Below are positions 35,376-42,600 of a DNA stretch of 42,600 nt, in pieces (positions within the stretch are counted from its first letter, which is position 1; each line of letters begins with the position of its first letter). The position numbers and the translations under genes were made by a program. The notes under the pieces are model-generated. The model made no database searches. It saw only the letters and a program-made list of their open reading frames with translations, and was not told the DNA's origin. Location of the stretch: the NCBI GenBank assembly GCA_014238535.1, contig JABAAW010000008.1, positions 6,618 through 49,217 on the forward strand. Direction: 5' to 3'. Source of the stretch: Alphaproteobacteria bacterium. Its GTDB lineage: Bacteria > Pseudomonadota > Alphaproteobacteria > JABAAW01.

Positions 35376-35663
35376 TCATTTCTCTTCATCGTTTTGTTTT
35401 TCTAGCCTTTGTGCCATGCGGTATAAGTTCCAGAATCCTGCCAAGATACCTAAAAAAAAGAAAATAAGCAAGAAAAGCGGTGTAGTCGCACTCCAACGAT
35501 CTAGCCAAAAGCCTAAGAAAATACCCACTATCATCGGTGATATAAAATCTGCACTCAAGCGCATACCACTAAACGAGGATGAGCGAGGATTGGCGCGGCT
35601 AGCTATAGTCGGCTCATGGGACACTTCGTTAGCAACGTTTTTTTCTGGCAATTGGTCCTGCAA
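35376..35663 (-). CDS. atpI: AtpI-family F0 accessory protein
   Basis: Small membrane protein at the head of the F0 operon; AtpI helps c-ring assembly in some bacteria. The 95-residue product has a variable polar N-terminus and two membrane helices (about 43-53 and 62-80) in the family pattern ISPMIVGIFLGFWLDRW and LFLLIFFFLGILAGFWNLYR. The start is a TTG at 35663, preceded by GGAAG at suitable spacing; an in-frame stop lies upstream and no ATG is available before residue 34. Confidence 0.88.
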   Translation of the reverse strand: MQDQLPEKNVANEVSHEPTIASRANPRSSSFSGMRLSADFISPMIVGIFLGFWLDRWSATTPLFLLIFFFLGILAGFWNLYRMAQRLEKQNDEEK

Positions 35664-35741
35664 TACACTTCCAGATTTATAATTCCCGTCCGTGATTTTT
35701 TACAAACACTATAAAACCATCATAGGCAGAGATAATAGGTA

Positions 35742-36140
35742 TCATGTAGCACTCCGATGAAAGTCTAAAGCGACAGAGTTAATGCAATAGCGTAACCTTG
35801 AAGGCGGTGGCCCATCTGGGAAAACGTGCCCTAAATGCGCGTCGCAACGAGAGCATAAAACTTCTGTCCTCGTCATGAATAACGATCTATCGGGTTTCTC
35901 CAGCACAGCATCAGCACTAATCGGTGCGCTGTAACTAGGCCAGCCTGTACCAGAATCGAACTTGTCCTTGGAAGAAAAAAGCCCCTGCCCGCAGCATATA
36001 CATAGATAGCTACCATCTAACTTTAATCCATTATAGGTTCCGCTAAATGCGCGTTCGGTTCCATGTTGGCGAGTCACCCGATGTTGCTCCTCGGTTAATT
36101 GCTTACGCCACTCTTCGTCGGTTTTAGATAACCTTGTCAT
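35742..36140 (-). CDS. msrB: Peptide-methionine (R)-S-oxide reductase
   Basis: Repairs oxidised methionine (R form) in proteins. The 132-residue protein has both zinc CxxC pairs (C47/C50 and C96/C99), [20 protein letters not shown] and the catalytic Cys119 in [10 protein letters not shown] use ATG 36140 ([11 protein letters not shown]); the frame runs on 8 codons upstream into greA. It starts 4 bases after the greA stop, and the GAGG at the end of greA serves as its ribosome site. Confidence 0.95.
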   Translation of the reverse strand: MTRLSKTDEEWRKQLTEEQHRVTRQHGTERAFSGTYNGLKLDGSYLCICCGQGLFSSKDKFDSGTGWPSYSAPISADAVLEKPDRSLFMTRTEVLCSRCDAHLGHVFPDGPPPSRLRYCINSVALDFHRSAT

Positions 36141-36144
36141 TATT

Positions 36145-36621
36145 TTATTCCTCGAAAGCCACATTCAAAATTTCATATTCGTGTCCACCTTGCGGTGTAA
36201 CAACTTGTACAACCTCACCGACGTTTTTGCCAATCAACGCCTTCGCCATCGGCGATTGTATCGATAGTAATCCCTTTGAAACATCAGATTCGATTTCTCC
36301 CACAATCCGATAATTTTGCCTAGTCTCGCTCTCGCAATCCTCTAGTAATACCCTGGCTCCAAACTGCACTCGGTCACCATTCAGGCTAGAGGGGTCTATT
36401 ATCTCCGCCAATGAGATTTTCTCTTCTAGCGTCGCAATACGCCCTTCAATCATACTTTGCCGCTCACGAGCTGCATGGTATTCCGCATTCTCAGACAAAT
36501 CGCCAAGCTCGCGTGCTGATGCTATCGCTTTGATGATCGCAGGACGCTCGACTCCCTTAAGAGACTTTAATTCTTCCTGCAAATTTACATAACCCTCGCG
36601 GGTCATAGGAACTCGTGCCAT
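36145..36621 (-). CDS. greA: Transcript cleavage factor GreA
   Basis: Enters the RNA polymerase secondary channel and stimulates cleavage of backtracked RNA. The 158-residue protein has the N-terminal coiled coil with the acidic tip D41 and E44 ([12 protein letters not shown]) and the C-terminal FKBP-like domain ending [18 protein letters not shown] lies about 9 bases before the ATG. It is downstream of carB on the same strand, separated by 424 bases that contain a repeat able to form a G-quadruplex, and is coupled to msrB. Confidence 0.96.
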   Translation of the reverse strand: MARVPMTREGYVNLQEELKSLKGVERPAIIKAIASARELGDLSENAEYHAARERQSMIEGRIATLEEKISLAEIIDPSSLNGDRVQFGARVLLEDCESETRQNYRIVGEIESDVSKGLLSIQSPMAKALIGKNVGEVVQVVTPQGGHEYEILNVAFEE

Positions 36622-36682
36622 AGTTTCGCACCCCTATTGTACCGTTGTTGCCAATACTCCAAAACAGCTTAATTGCCGCAGG

Positions 36683-36718
36683 AACACCCCCAAACACCCC
36701 CAAACACCCCCAAAGCCC
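36683..36718 (-). repeat. C-rich 10-bp tandem repeat with G-quadruplex potential
   Basis: The unit AACACCCCCA occurs three times in perfect tandem (36683-36692, 36693-36702, 36703-36712) and is followed by AAGCCC. On the minus strand, which is the coding strand of greA, this gives four G-runs of 3, 5, 5 and 5 with loops of 4-5 bases: the pattern for an intramolecular G-quadruplex. It lies 62-97 bases before the greA start codon. Confidence 0.9.
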
Positions 36719-37045
36719 AAAATATAAGACAGGAGCTATCAACACAGCTCCCTCGAATTACTTCTTGCTAGCGCATAATTACAGCTGTCATTACGCCCTA
36801 TAATATCACCACTCTGTAATCTCCGCTCAGCCTCTACGCCGCCCGCCACGCTGGGCTTATCAGTAAAAAAACAAAACAAAAACCCTGCCCTTCTTCACCC
36901 AAAGCACAAAAGCCATCTATTGTGCCACACAATACAGCAGTTACTCAACAGAAAAACTAATGATAATAAGGTTATTGCAAAAAAAAATCTGATAAATACT
37001 GATTACAATTACACGATGCTAAAGTAACTTGTTTTACCAAACTTG
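36719..37045. other. Intergenic region between carB and greA
   Basis: Part of a 424-base stretch without a gene. On the minus strand an extended -10-like TGATATTAT occurs at 36808-36800, a possible greA promoter; if so, the G-run repeat would lie in the greA 5' leader. No good -35 box is seen. An ACAGCTGT palindrome lies at 36781-36788. Nothing else clear was found, and no terminator was seen after carB. Confidence 0.35.
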
Positions 37046-40000
37046 CTATTTATTTTTTTGCAAATCTTCTCGCATATTTCCGTGTAGCTCTTGTAGAGAA
37101 CGACATGCATATATCTCATCGTCTCGTTGCTCTACCGCGGCGAGCACCGCGCGAGCACCAGAACGAGTTGAAACATAAGGAATAGATTGTGCAAACGCAA
37201 CCTGCCGCACTCCCCTACTATCATGGACACCAGAGCGACTATCCATCGTATTGAAAACCATAGTTATATCTCCGTTTATCATGGCATCGACAATATGTGG
37301 CGATCCCTCAGCAACACGATTGATCGCAGTAATAGTTACTCCATTGCGTTTCAATAACTGGGCTGTTCCGCGCGTACCTACTAGAGAGAAACCTAATCTA
37401 ACAAAACGCGTCGCTATATCAATGAAGAAGGGTTTATCGCGCTCGGCAAGCGATAGAAAAATTTGACCTGATCGTGGAAGAACAGTACCACTACCTAATT
37501 GAGCTTTCGCAAAGGCCGTAGAAAAACGCTTGCTCAAACCCATAACCTCGCCAGTCGAGCGCATCTCAGGACCTAATACTATGTCCGAGCCCGGAAAACG
37601 GGCAAATGGAAAAACCGACTCCTTCACTGCAACCGTGCCGTTGAGACCATCCAAAAAATTTGTAGGCAAGTTTAAACTATCAAGCTTATTACCACACATC
37701 AGTGATGCGGCATGCCTAACTAACGGAACGCCAGTACATTTCGCGACAAAAGGCACAGAACGACTCGCACGCGGGTTAACCTCAAGGATCAAAATTTCAT
37801 CACGCAAAACAGCAAACTGTACATTCAACAAACCCTTCACTTGCAAACTACGACCTAAAAGTGAGGTTTGTCGCTCTATCTCAACGATAAGCTCTGGCTC
37901 TAAACGCTGCGATGGCAAAACACAAGCACTATCTCCTGAATGGATACCAGCCTCCTCTATATGCTCCAAAACTCCAGCTATGTAGCAATCCTCTCCATCG
38001 CATAACGCATCAACATCGATCTCGATCGCATCGCGGAGGTACGAATCGATCAATACAGGCGAGCGACCTGATACATGCAATGCTCTATTCATATAGCCTT
38101 GCAGATGCTCGGCGGACTCAACAATTTCCATCGCACGACCACCCAAAACATACGATGGGCGCACCAAAACCGGATAACCTATCTTATTGGCGATACGCAA
38201 AGCTTGACGCACTGAGTGCCTAGAAGCAACGCGACCGCCACTAGTGCTACCATGCTTGGGTTGACGCAAACCCAATCTTGTCAACAATTTACCAAAGCGA
38301 GACCTATCCTCTGCCAAGTCGATCGCATCAGGAGTCGTCCCAAGGATATTAAAACCTTCTCGTTCTAGCGAACGAGCAATTTTCAAAGGCGTCTGACCTC
38401 CCAGCTGGACGATAACACCAAGCAAAGTGCCATTCTCACGCTCACGCTGTAGCAACGCTAAGACATCCTCTTCGGTTACAGGCTCGAAGTATAGGCGGTT
38501 TGAAATATCATAATCTGTTGAGACAGTCTCTGGATTGCAGTTAACCATTATCGTCTCGTACCCTTGAGCGCGTAGTGCTAAACTCGCGTGTACGCAACAG
38601 TAGTCAAACTCGATACCCTGCCCGATACGATTCGGACCACCTCCTAAAATTACTATCTTCTCCCTAGCACTCGGTTCAGACTCACATACAGGGGAGATAC
38701 CTTCTGCGTAGCTACTATACATATAGGCACTACGCACCGGAAATTCTGCAGCGCAGCTATCAATTCGGCGATAGACAGCCCGCACTTTCAGCGCTTGGCG
38801 ACGCTTGCGTACTTGCTCTTCTTTACGACCTGTCAGCCTTGCTATGCGAGCATCAGAAAAACCAGCACGTTTCCAAGGCAATACCGAACTACCTCGCAAA
38901 CGTTTTTTTCCGAGTGATATAATTTCTTGCTCTATTGCGACTAAACCTTCAATACGCCGCAAAAACCACGGATCGATCAAACTCAAACGCGCTATGTCTT
39001 CTAGCAGCATTCCATGGCGGAATGCTTCAGCAACCACCAATATACGCTCCGCTCTAGGCTGGACGAGTGCCGCCTCAAGACGCTCTACTTCACTTGCATC
39101 TTCTACCTCTTTCGCGGCAGGCAGAACATTATCAAGCCCAGTCAACCCTATTTCCATTGATCGCAAGGCTTTCTGGAAAGCTTCGTCGAAAGAGCGTCCG
39201 ATCGCCATTCCCTCACCGACCGACTTCATGTGGGTAGTTAGAGTACGATCAGCACCAGGAAATTTTTCAAAATCAAAGCGTGGAATTTTCACGACTACAT
39301 AATCAAGTGCTGGCTCGAAGCTAGCTGGCGTGGTGCCTGTCATATCGTTTGTCAACTCGTCTAGGCTATAGCCCACTGCGAGCTTTGCTGCAATTTTTGC
39401 TATAGGAAAGCCTGTTGCCTTTGACGCTAACGCTGATGAACGAGAAACGCGAGGGTTCATCTCGATCACCAGCATGGTACCGTCGCGTGGGTTTAGTGCA
39501 AATTGCACATTTGCGCCTCCTGTAGTCACACCGACACGACGTAGCACTTCAATCGATGCATCGCGCATAGCTTGTAATTCTTTATCAGTCAGCGTCAAAG
39601 CTGGTGCGACAGTAATCGAATCGCCGGTATGCACGCCCATTGGATCGATGTTCTCGATCGAACATACGATAATCGCGTTATCTTTATAATCACGCACTAC
39701 TTCCATCTCGAATTCTTTCCATCCTATAACGGATTCTTCGACGCTCGCCGAGTTAGTAGGCGAATTTTTCAGCGCGAGTTTAATTAAATCACTCAATTGC
39801 TCTTTGTTATAAGCTATGCCACCGCCGCTACCTCCTAGCGTAAAATCTGGACGCACTATGGCGGGTAACCCTACTTTTTCTAGAGCCTCCTTATCTTGTC
39901 CTTCGCGAGAGACTCGCATGGCGCGGGGGCAGGATAGCCCTGCTGCCTCAACTGTTTTCTTAAATAGCCACCTGTCTTCTGCCATTTCGATTGAGGCGAT

Positions 40001-40357
40001 AGACGCACCGATCAGCTGTACATTATGTCGTTCGAGTATCCCTTCCTTATCTAGTTGACAGGCCATGTTCAGTGCTGTTTGCCCACCGACCGTTGCTAGT
40101 AACGCGTCTGGTTTTTCTGCTGCTATGATATTAGCGAGGGTTTCATTGACTAGCGGTTCTATGTAGGTGCGATCTGCTATATCGGGGTCGGTCATGATGG
40201 TAGCAGGATTCGAATTCACCAAGACTATCCGATAGCCTTCCTCGCGCAAGGCACGACAAGCTTGCGTGCCTGAATAGTCAAACTCGCAAGCTTGTCCGAT
40301 AACAATAGGACCAGCTCCAATAATCAGAATCGTCTCAAGGTCTGTTCGCTTAGGCAT
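37046..40357 (-). CDS. carB: Carbamoyl phosphate synthase large subunit
   Basis: Makes carbamoyl phosphate for pyrimidine and arginine synthesis. The 1103-residue protein holds two ATP-grasp halves, each with its N-terminal signature ([19 protein letters not shown] and [19 protein letters not shown]), the ATP-binding loops [12 protein letters not shown] and [12 protein letters not shown], and a C-terminal allosteric MGS-like domain near [11 protein letters not shown]. The start is ATG 40357 (MPKRTDLE); a TTG two codons before it is the alternative. The small subunit carA is not adjacent; the upstream neighbour is the divergent glyQ. Confidence 0.97.
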   Translation of the reverse strand: MPKRTDLETILIIGAGPIVIGQACEFDYSGTQACRALREEGYRIVLVNSNPATIMTDPDIADRTYIEPLVNETLANIIAAEKPDALLATVGGQTALNMACQLDKEGILERHNVQLIGASIASIEMAEDRWLFKKTVEAAGLSCPRAMRVSREGQDKEALEKVGLPAIVRPDFTLGGSGGGIAYNKEQLSDLIKLALKNSPTNSASVEESVIGWKEFEMEVVRDYKDNAIIVCSIENIDPMGVHTGDSITVAPALTLTDKELQAMRDASIEVLRRVGVTTGGANVQFALNPRDGTMLVIEMNPRVSRSSALASKATGFPIAKIAAKLAVGYSLDELTNDMTGTTPASFEPALDYVVVKIPRFDFEKFPGADRTLTTHMKSVGEGMAIGRSFDEAFQKALRSMEIGLTGLDNVLPAAKEVEDASEVERLEAALVQPRAERILVVAEAFRHGMLLEDIARLSLIDPWFLRRIEGLVAIEQEIISLGKKRLRGSSVLPWKRAGFSDARIARLTGRKEEQVRKRRQALKVRAVYRRIDSCAAEFPVRSAYMYSSYAEGISPVCESEPSAREKIVILGGGPNRIGQGIEFDYCCVHASLALRAQGYETIMVNCNPETVSTDYDISNRLYFEPVTEEDVLALLQRERENGTLLGVIVQLGGQTPLKIARSLEREGFNILGTTPDAIDLAEDRSRFGKLLTRLGLRQPKHGSTSGGRVASRHSVRQALRIANKIGYPVLVRPSYVLGGRAMEIVESAEHLQGYMNRALHVSGRSPVLIDSYLRDAIEIDVDALCDGEDCYIAGVLEHIEEAGIHSGDSACVLPSQRLEPELIVEIERQTSLLGRSLQVKGLLNVQFAVLRDEILILEVNPRASRSVPFVAKCTGVPLVRHAASLMCGNKLDSLNLPTNFLDGLNGTVAVKESVFPFARFPGSDIVLGPEMRSTGEVMGLSKRFSTAFAKAQLGSGTVLPRSGQIFLSLAERDKPFFIDIATRFVRLGFSLVGTRGTAQLLKRNGVTITAINRVAEGSPHIVDAMINGDITMVFNTMDSRSGVHDSRGVRQVAFAQSIPYVSTRSGARAVLAAVEQRDDEIYACRSLQELHGNMREDLQKNK

Positions 40358-40432
40358 GTGCAAACATTAGACGAGCGCAAGTGTGATGTCACCATCTATT
40401 CTGCTATTTTTAACAGTAATGAAAATAAAATT

Positions 40433-40461
40433 TTGTGCGCGCTGGCAACACGCGCTAAAGT
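40433..40461 (+). promoter_or_regulatory. Possible glyQS promoter
   Basis: TTGTGC (40433-40438) and TAAAGT (40456-40461) are spaced by 17 bases and lie 34 bases before the glyQ start. Each box is only a partial match to the sigma-70 consensus, so this is tentative. Confidence 0.25.
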
Positions 40462-40494
40462 AAAGAGATACATTAAAGATATAGTATTTTTTCT

Positions 40495-41385
40495 ATGACT
40501 AGTCCCCTTAACTTCCAAAATATGATTCTGTGCTTACATCAGTATTGGTCGCGCAAGAATTGCATCATCTTACAGCCATACGACATGGAGGTCGGAGCTG
40601 GCACATTCCATTGGGCGAGTGCTTTAAAAGCTCTCAGCAAAAATGAGAATGAGGAATGGCGCGCGGCATACGTGCAGCCATGTAGAAGACCAGCCGACGG
40701 ACGCTATGGCGAGAATCCTAACCGACTACAGCATTATTTTCAGTATCAGGTGTTACTAAAGCCATCCCCTGCAGATAGCCAAGAATTATATTTAGACTCG
40801 CTCAGAGAAATCGGAATCAAGGTCGAAGAGCACGACATCAGGTTTGTCGAGGACGATTGGGAAAGCCCTACCCTTGGCGCAAAAGGACTAGGGTGGGAGG
40901 TATGGTGCGATGGCATGGAGGTTTCGCAATTCACTTACTTTCAGCAAGTTGGTGGCTTCCCATGCAAGCCAGTCTCAACCGAACTAACTTATGGGCTAGA
41001 GCGCTTGGCTATGTACCTGCAGGGTAAAGAGTCCATTTTTGAGTTGCAATATAATGACGCGATGACCTACGGCGAGGTCTATATGGATATGGAGAAATCC
41101 TACGGACGCTTTAACTTCGAGCAAGCAGATGTCGAGCGATTGCGCACACAGTTCAGCGAAAGTGAAAAACAATGCATAGCACTATGTGATCAAGCTAGGG
41201 TTGCAAGTGATGCGATGCCAGCATACGACTATTGCTTGAAGGCATCGCACTTGTTCAACTTACTCGATGCGCGTGGGGCGGTGCAACAGAACGCTCGACC
41301 TGATTATATTTTGCGCGTACGGCAACTAGCGCACGCATGCTGTGCCGTGTGGCTCGGTGAGACACGACGCGAAGCCAAAAGATAA
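40495..41385 (+). CDS. glyQ: Glycyl-tRNA synthetase alpha subunit
   Basis: Catalytic subunit of the bacterial alpha2-beta2 glycyl-tRNA synthetase. The 296-residue product contains [73 protein letters not shown] and [14 protein letters not shown], all standard for GlyQ. The ATG at 40495 aligns with the family start. It is followed 23 bases later by glyS. Confidence 0.97.
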   Translation: MTSPLNFQNMILCLHQYWSRKNCIILQPYDMEVGAGTFHWASALKALSKNENEEWRAAYVQPCRRPADGRYGENPNRLQHYFQYQVLLKPSPADSQELYLDSLREIGIKVEEHDIRFVEDDWESPTLGAKGLGWEVWCDGMEVSQFTYFQQVGGFPCKPVSTELTYGLERLAMYLQGKESIFELQYNDAMTYGEVYMDMEKSYGRFNFEQADVERLRTQFSESEKQCIALCDQARVASDAMPAYDYCLKASHLFNLLDARGAVQQNARPDYILRVRQLAHACCAVWLGETRREAKR

Positions 41386-41408
41386 GCGTAATTTACCAAA
41401 ATACGACT

Positions 41409-42600
41409 ATGCCAACGATTGATAAAAATAATATAGATACAACCGAACTGCTAGTAGAGCTATATAGCGAAGAAATTCCTTGGCGCATGCAAGAACCGAT
41501 GGCGCGTAGCCTAGAAAAATTGCTGTTTTCAGAACTGCTACACGCGCTCGGTTTTCCGAAAACAACGCAGGCGAAAGACGCTTTTGGCGAACATCGCCTC
41601 TACTGGACGCCACGCCGTATCGCTATAGCTATAGATGGCGTGCCGAAAAAAAGTATAGCGTGGCAAGAAGAGCGTAAGGGACCGCGCGTTGCCTCACCGC
41701 AAGTCGCAATAGACGGGTTTATGCGCAAAAATGGCATAAAGTCGCTAGATGAATGTATTAAAAAGGGAGGCTATTATGCTGTAAATATAGAGCATAAGGC
41801 GGTTGCTACAAGCGAGCTTTTAGGCGAGCTCGTCTCGTCGGTAATAGATAAAATGCAGAAGGAGCTAAAGGTCTCCATGCGTTTTGCCAAGCAAAACTTC
41901 CGCTGGGTACGCCCTCTGCGTCATATTTTAGTCGTCTTTGCAGGCGGTAGTATTAAGGGCTACATAAATTTAGGTAACGGAGAAAAATTAGATTTTACCG
42001 ACAAGACGCTCGGGCATCCGCTCGCCAAGCCTGAACCATTCGCGGTTACTAGCATGGCGGATTATGAGAGCAAACTACGCGCAAGTTATGTCGAGCCGAT
42101 TTATACGGAAAGATTGCAGATAATTAAAGAGGCTGTCGGAGATGTAATTAATAACCAGCAAGTAGTTATAAAAGAAAACGCCTGCCTTACAGAATATCCC
42201 AGCGTGCTGAAAGGATATTTTAATGAAGAATTTTTACCATTACCTTTTCTTTTAATCCAAACAATTCTTAACCATCATCAAAAAATTATCTACAATATAG
42301 CTATTACAGACAAAGTATGCAACTTCTATTTCGTGGCTAATGTCTCGTCTGCTACAGATAAAAAGAAAGTTATTAAAGGAGTCGAGCGTGTCGTGCGCGC
42401 GCGACTGGCGGACGCCAAGTTTATGTTCGAACGCGATAATAAAATCCCTATATCAGAGCATATTAAAAAGCTAGAGCATATAACCTTTCATCCTAAACTT
42501 GGCTCTATAGCCGCTAAGAACAGCCGTGTTAAAAAATTAGTTTCAATAACAATTGAAGAGCTAAAAAAACACAATTCTAAATTATGTATTAGAAAGGAAC
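41409..42600 (+). CDS. glyS: Glycyl-tRNA synthetase beta subunit, 5' part
   Basis: tRNA-binding subunit partner of GlyQ. The frame opens at ATG 41409 (MPTIDKNN) and stays open to the window end, about 397 codons of an expected 690-700, so the 3' part is outside. It is recognised from TELLVELYSEEIPWRMQ, YWTPRRIAIAIDGVP, the E-x-x-GP motif in WQEERKGPRVASPQVA, LGHPLAKPEPFAVTS with ADYESKLRAS, and VRARLADAKFMFERD followed by LEHITFHPKLGS. Third codon positions are richer in A and T than in the early plus-strand genes. Confidence 0.95.
   Translation, partial: MPTIDKNNIDTTELLVELYSEEIPWRMQEPMARSLEKLLFSELLHALGFPKTTQAKDAFGEHRLYWTPRRIAIAIDGVPKKSIAWQEERKGPRVASPQVAIDGFMRKNGIKSLDECIKKGGYYAVNIEHKAVATSELLGELVSSVIDKMQKELKVSMRFAKQNFRWVRPLRHILVVFAGGSIKGYINLGNGEKLDFTDKTLGHPLAKPEPFAVTSMADYESKLRASYVEPIYTERLQIIKEAVGDVINNQQVVIKENACLTEYPSVLKGYFNEEFLPLPFLLIQTILNHHQKIIYNIAITDKVCNFYFVANVSSATDKKKVIKGVERVVRARLADAKFMFERDNKIPISEHIKKLEHITFHPKLGSIAAKNSRVKKLVSITIEELKKHNSKLCIRKE

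Noticed and set aside
36557-36745. 62-codon minus-strand open frame through the C-rich repeat
   Set aside because: It is created by the repeat and overlaps the greA start; no protein features.
1-42600. CRISPR arrays, insertion sequences, prophage or integrative elements
   Set aside because: No regularly spaced repeats, no transposase or integrase frames and no attachment-site-like duplications were seen.

Overview
The window looks like one contiguous piece of an alphaproteobacterial chromosome. About 40% GC is my estimate from a few counted lines. The class call rests on gene content and order: a CcrM-type GANTC methyltransferase next to rnhB, split F0 ATP synthase genes with both b' and b subunits, an RpoH with an intact RpoH box, divergent hflKC and mrp, a carB-greA-msrB string, and a CheY-CheZ-MotB motility cluster of the kind found in Rhodospirillales-like lineages. 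I cannot name a genus. No tRNA, rRNA, insertion sequence, phage gene or CRISPR array was seen. Nearly all of it is dense housekeeping sequence.

Layout. 1-3.4 kb: the 3' end of an ABC-2 permease gene, then gtrA-like, hflC and hflK on the minus strand. 3.6-4.9 kb: mrp. 5.0-11.7 kb: a possible structured RNA followed by a five-gene motility operon, cheY, cheZ, a MotB-like gene without the proton-path Asp, motB, and a 1264-residue secreted beta-repeat/TPR protein. 11.7-15.6 kb: a SLC13/TrkA-C permease and aspS, translationally coupled. 16-18.4 kb: a zinc-ribbon membrane protein, then a small orphan fliN and dusA. 18.5-21.9 kb: a CPA2 antiporter, rnhB, ccrM. 22-24.9 kb: divergent folP and folB, then two adjacent mlaC paralogues. 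25-30.2 kb: recA, a DEAD-box helicase, a pseudokinase-like protein and a small membrane protein. 30.4-33.1 kb: rpoH and purH, divergent. 33.2-35.7 kb: the F0 operon (atpI, B, E, b', b). 35.7-40.4 kb: carB, greA, msrB. 40.5 kb to the end: glyQ and a glyS that runs off the window.

How the genes fit together. The motility operon covers switch signalling (CheY, with CheZ as its phosphatase) and the stator (MotB); FliN for the C-ring lies alone about 5 kb further on. hflKC supplies membrane-protease control. folP and folB serve folate synthesis, and purH uses a folate cofactor. rpoH and greA handle stress transcription and elongation. The MlaC pair suggests phospholipid transport to or from the outer membrane.

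The most striking observation is recA. The reading frame is intact and otherwise normal, but exactly 30 residues are missing. They correspond to E. coli RecA residues 197-226, which hold the whole DNA-binding loop L2 and the following helix and strand. Other points worth attention are the Asp-to-Ser MotB-like protein beside a normal MotB, the kinase-fold protein lacking all catalytic residues, a G-quadruplex-capable C5-run repeat before greA, a roughly 65-residue insertion in AspRS, and a PurH whose IMP-cyclohydrolase half has lost several substrate-contact residues.
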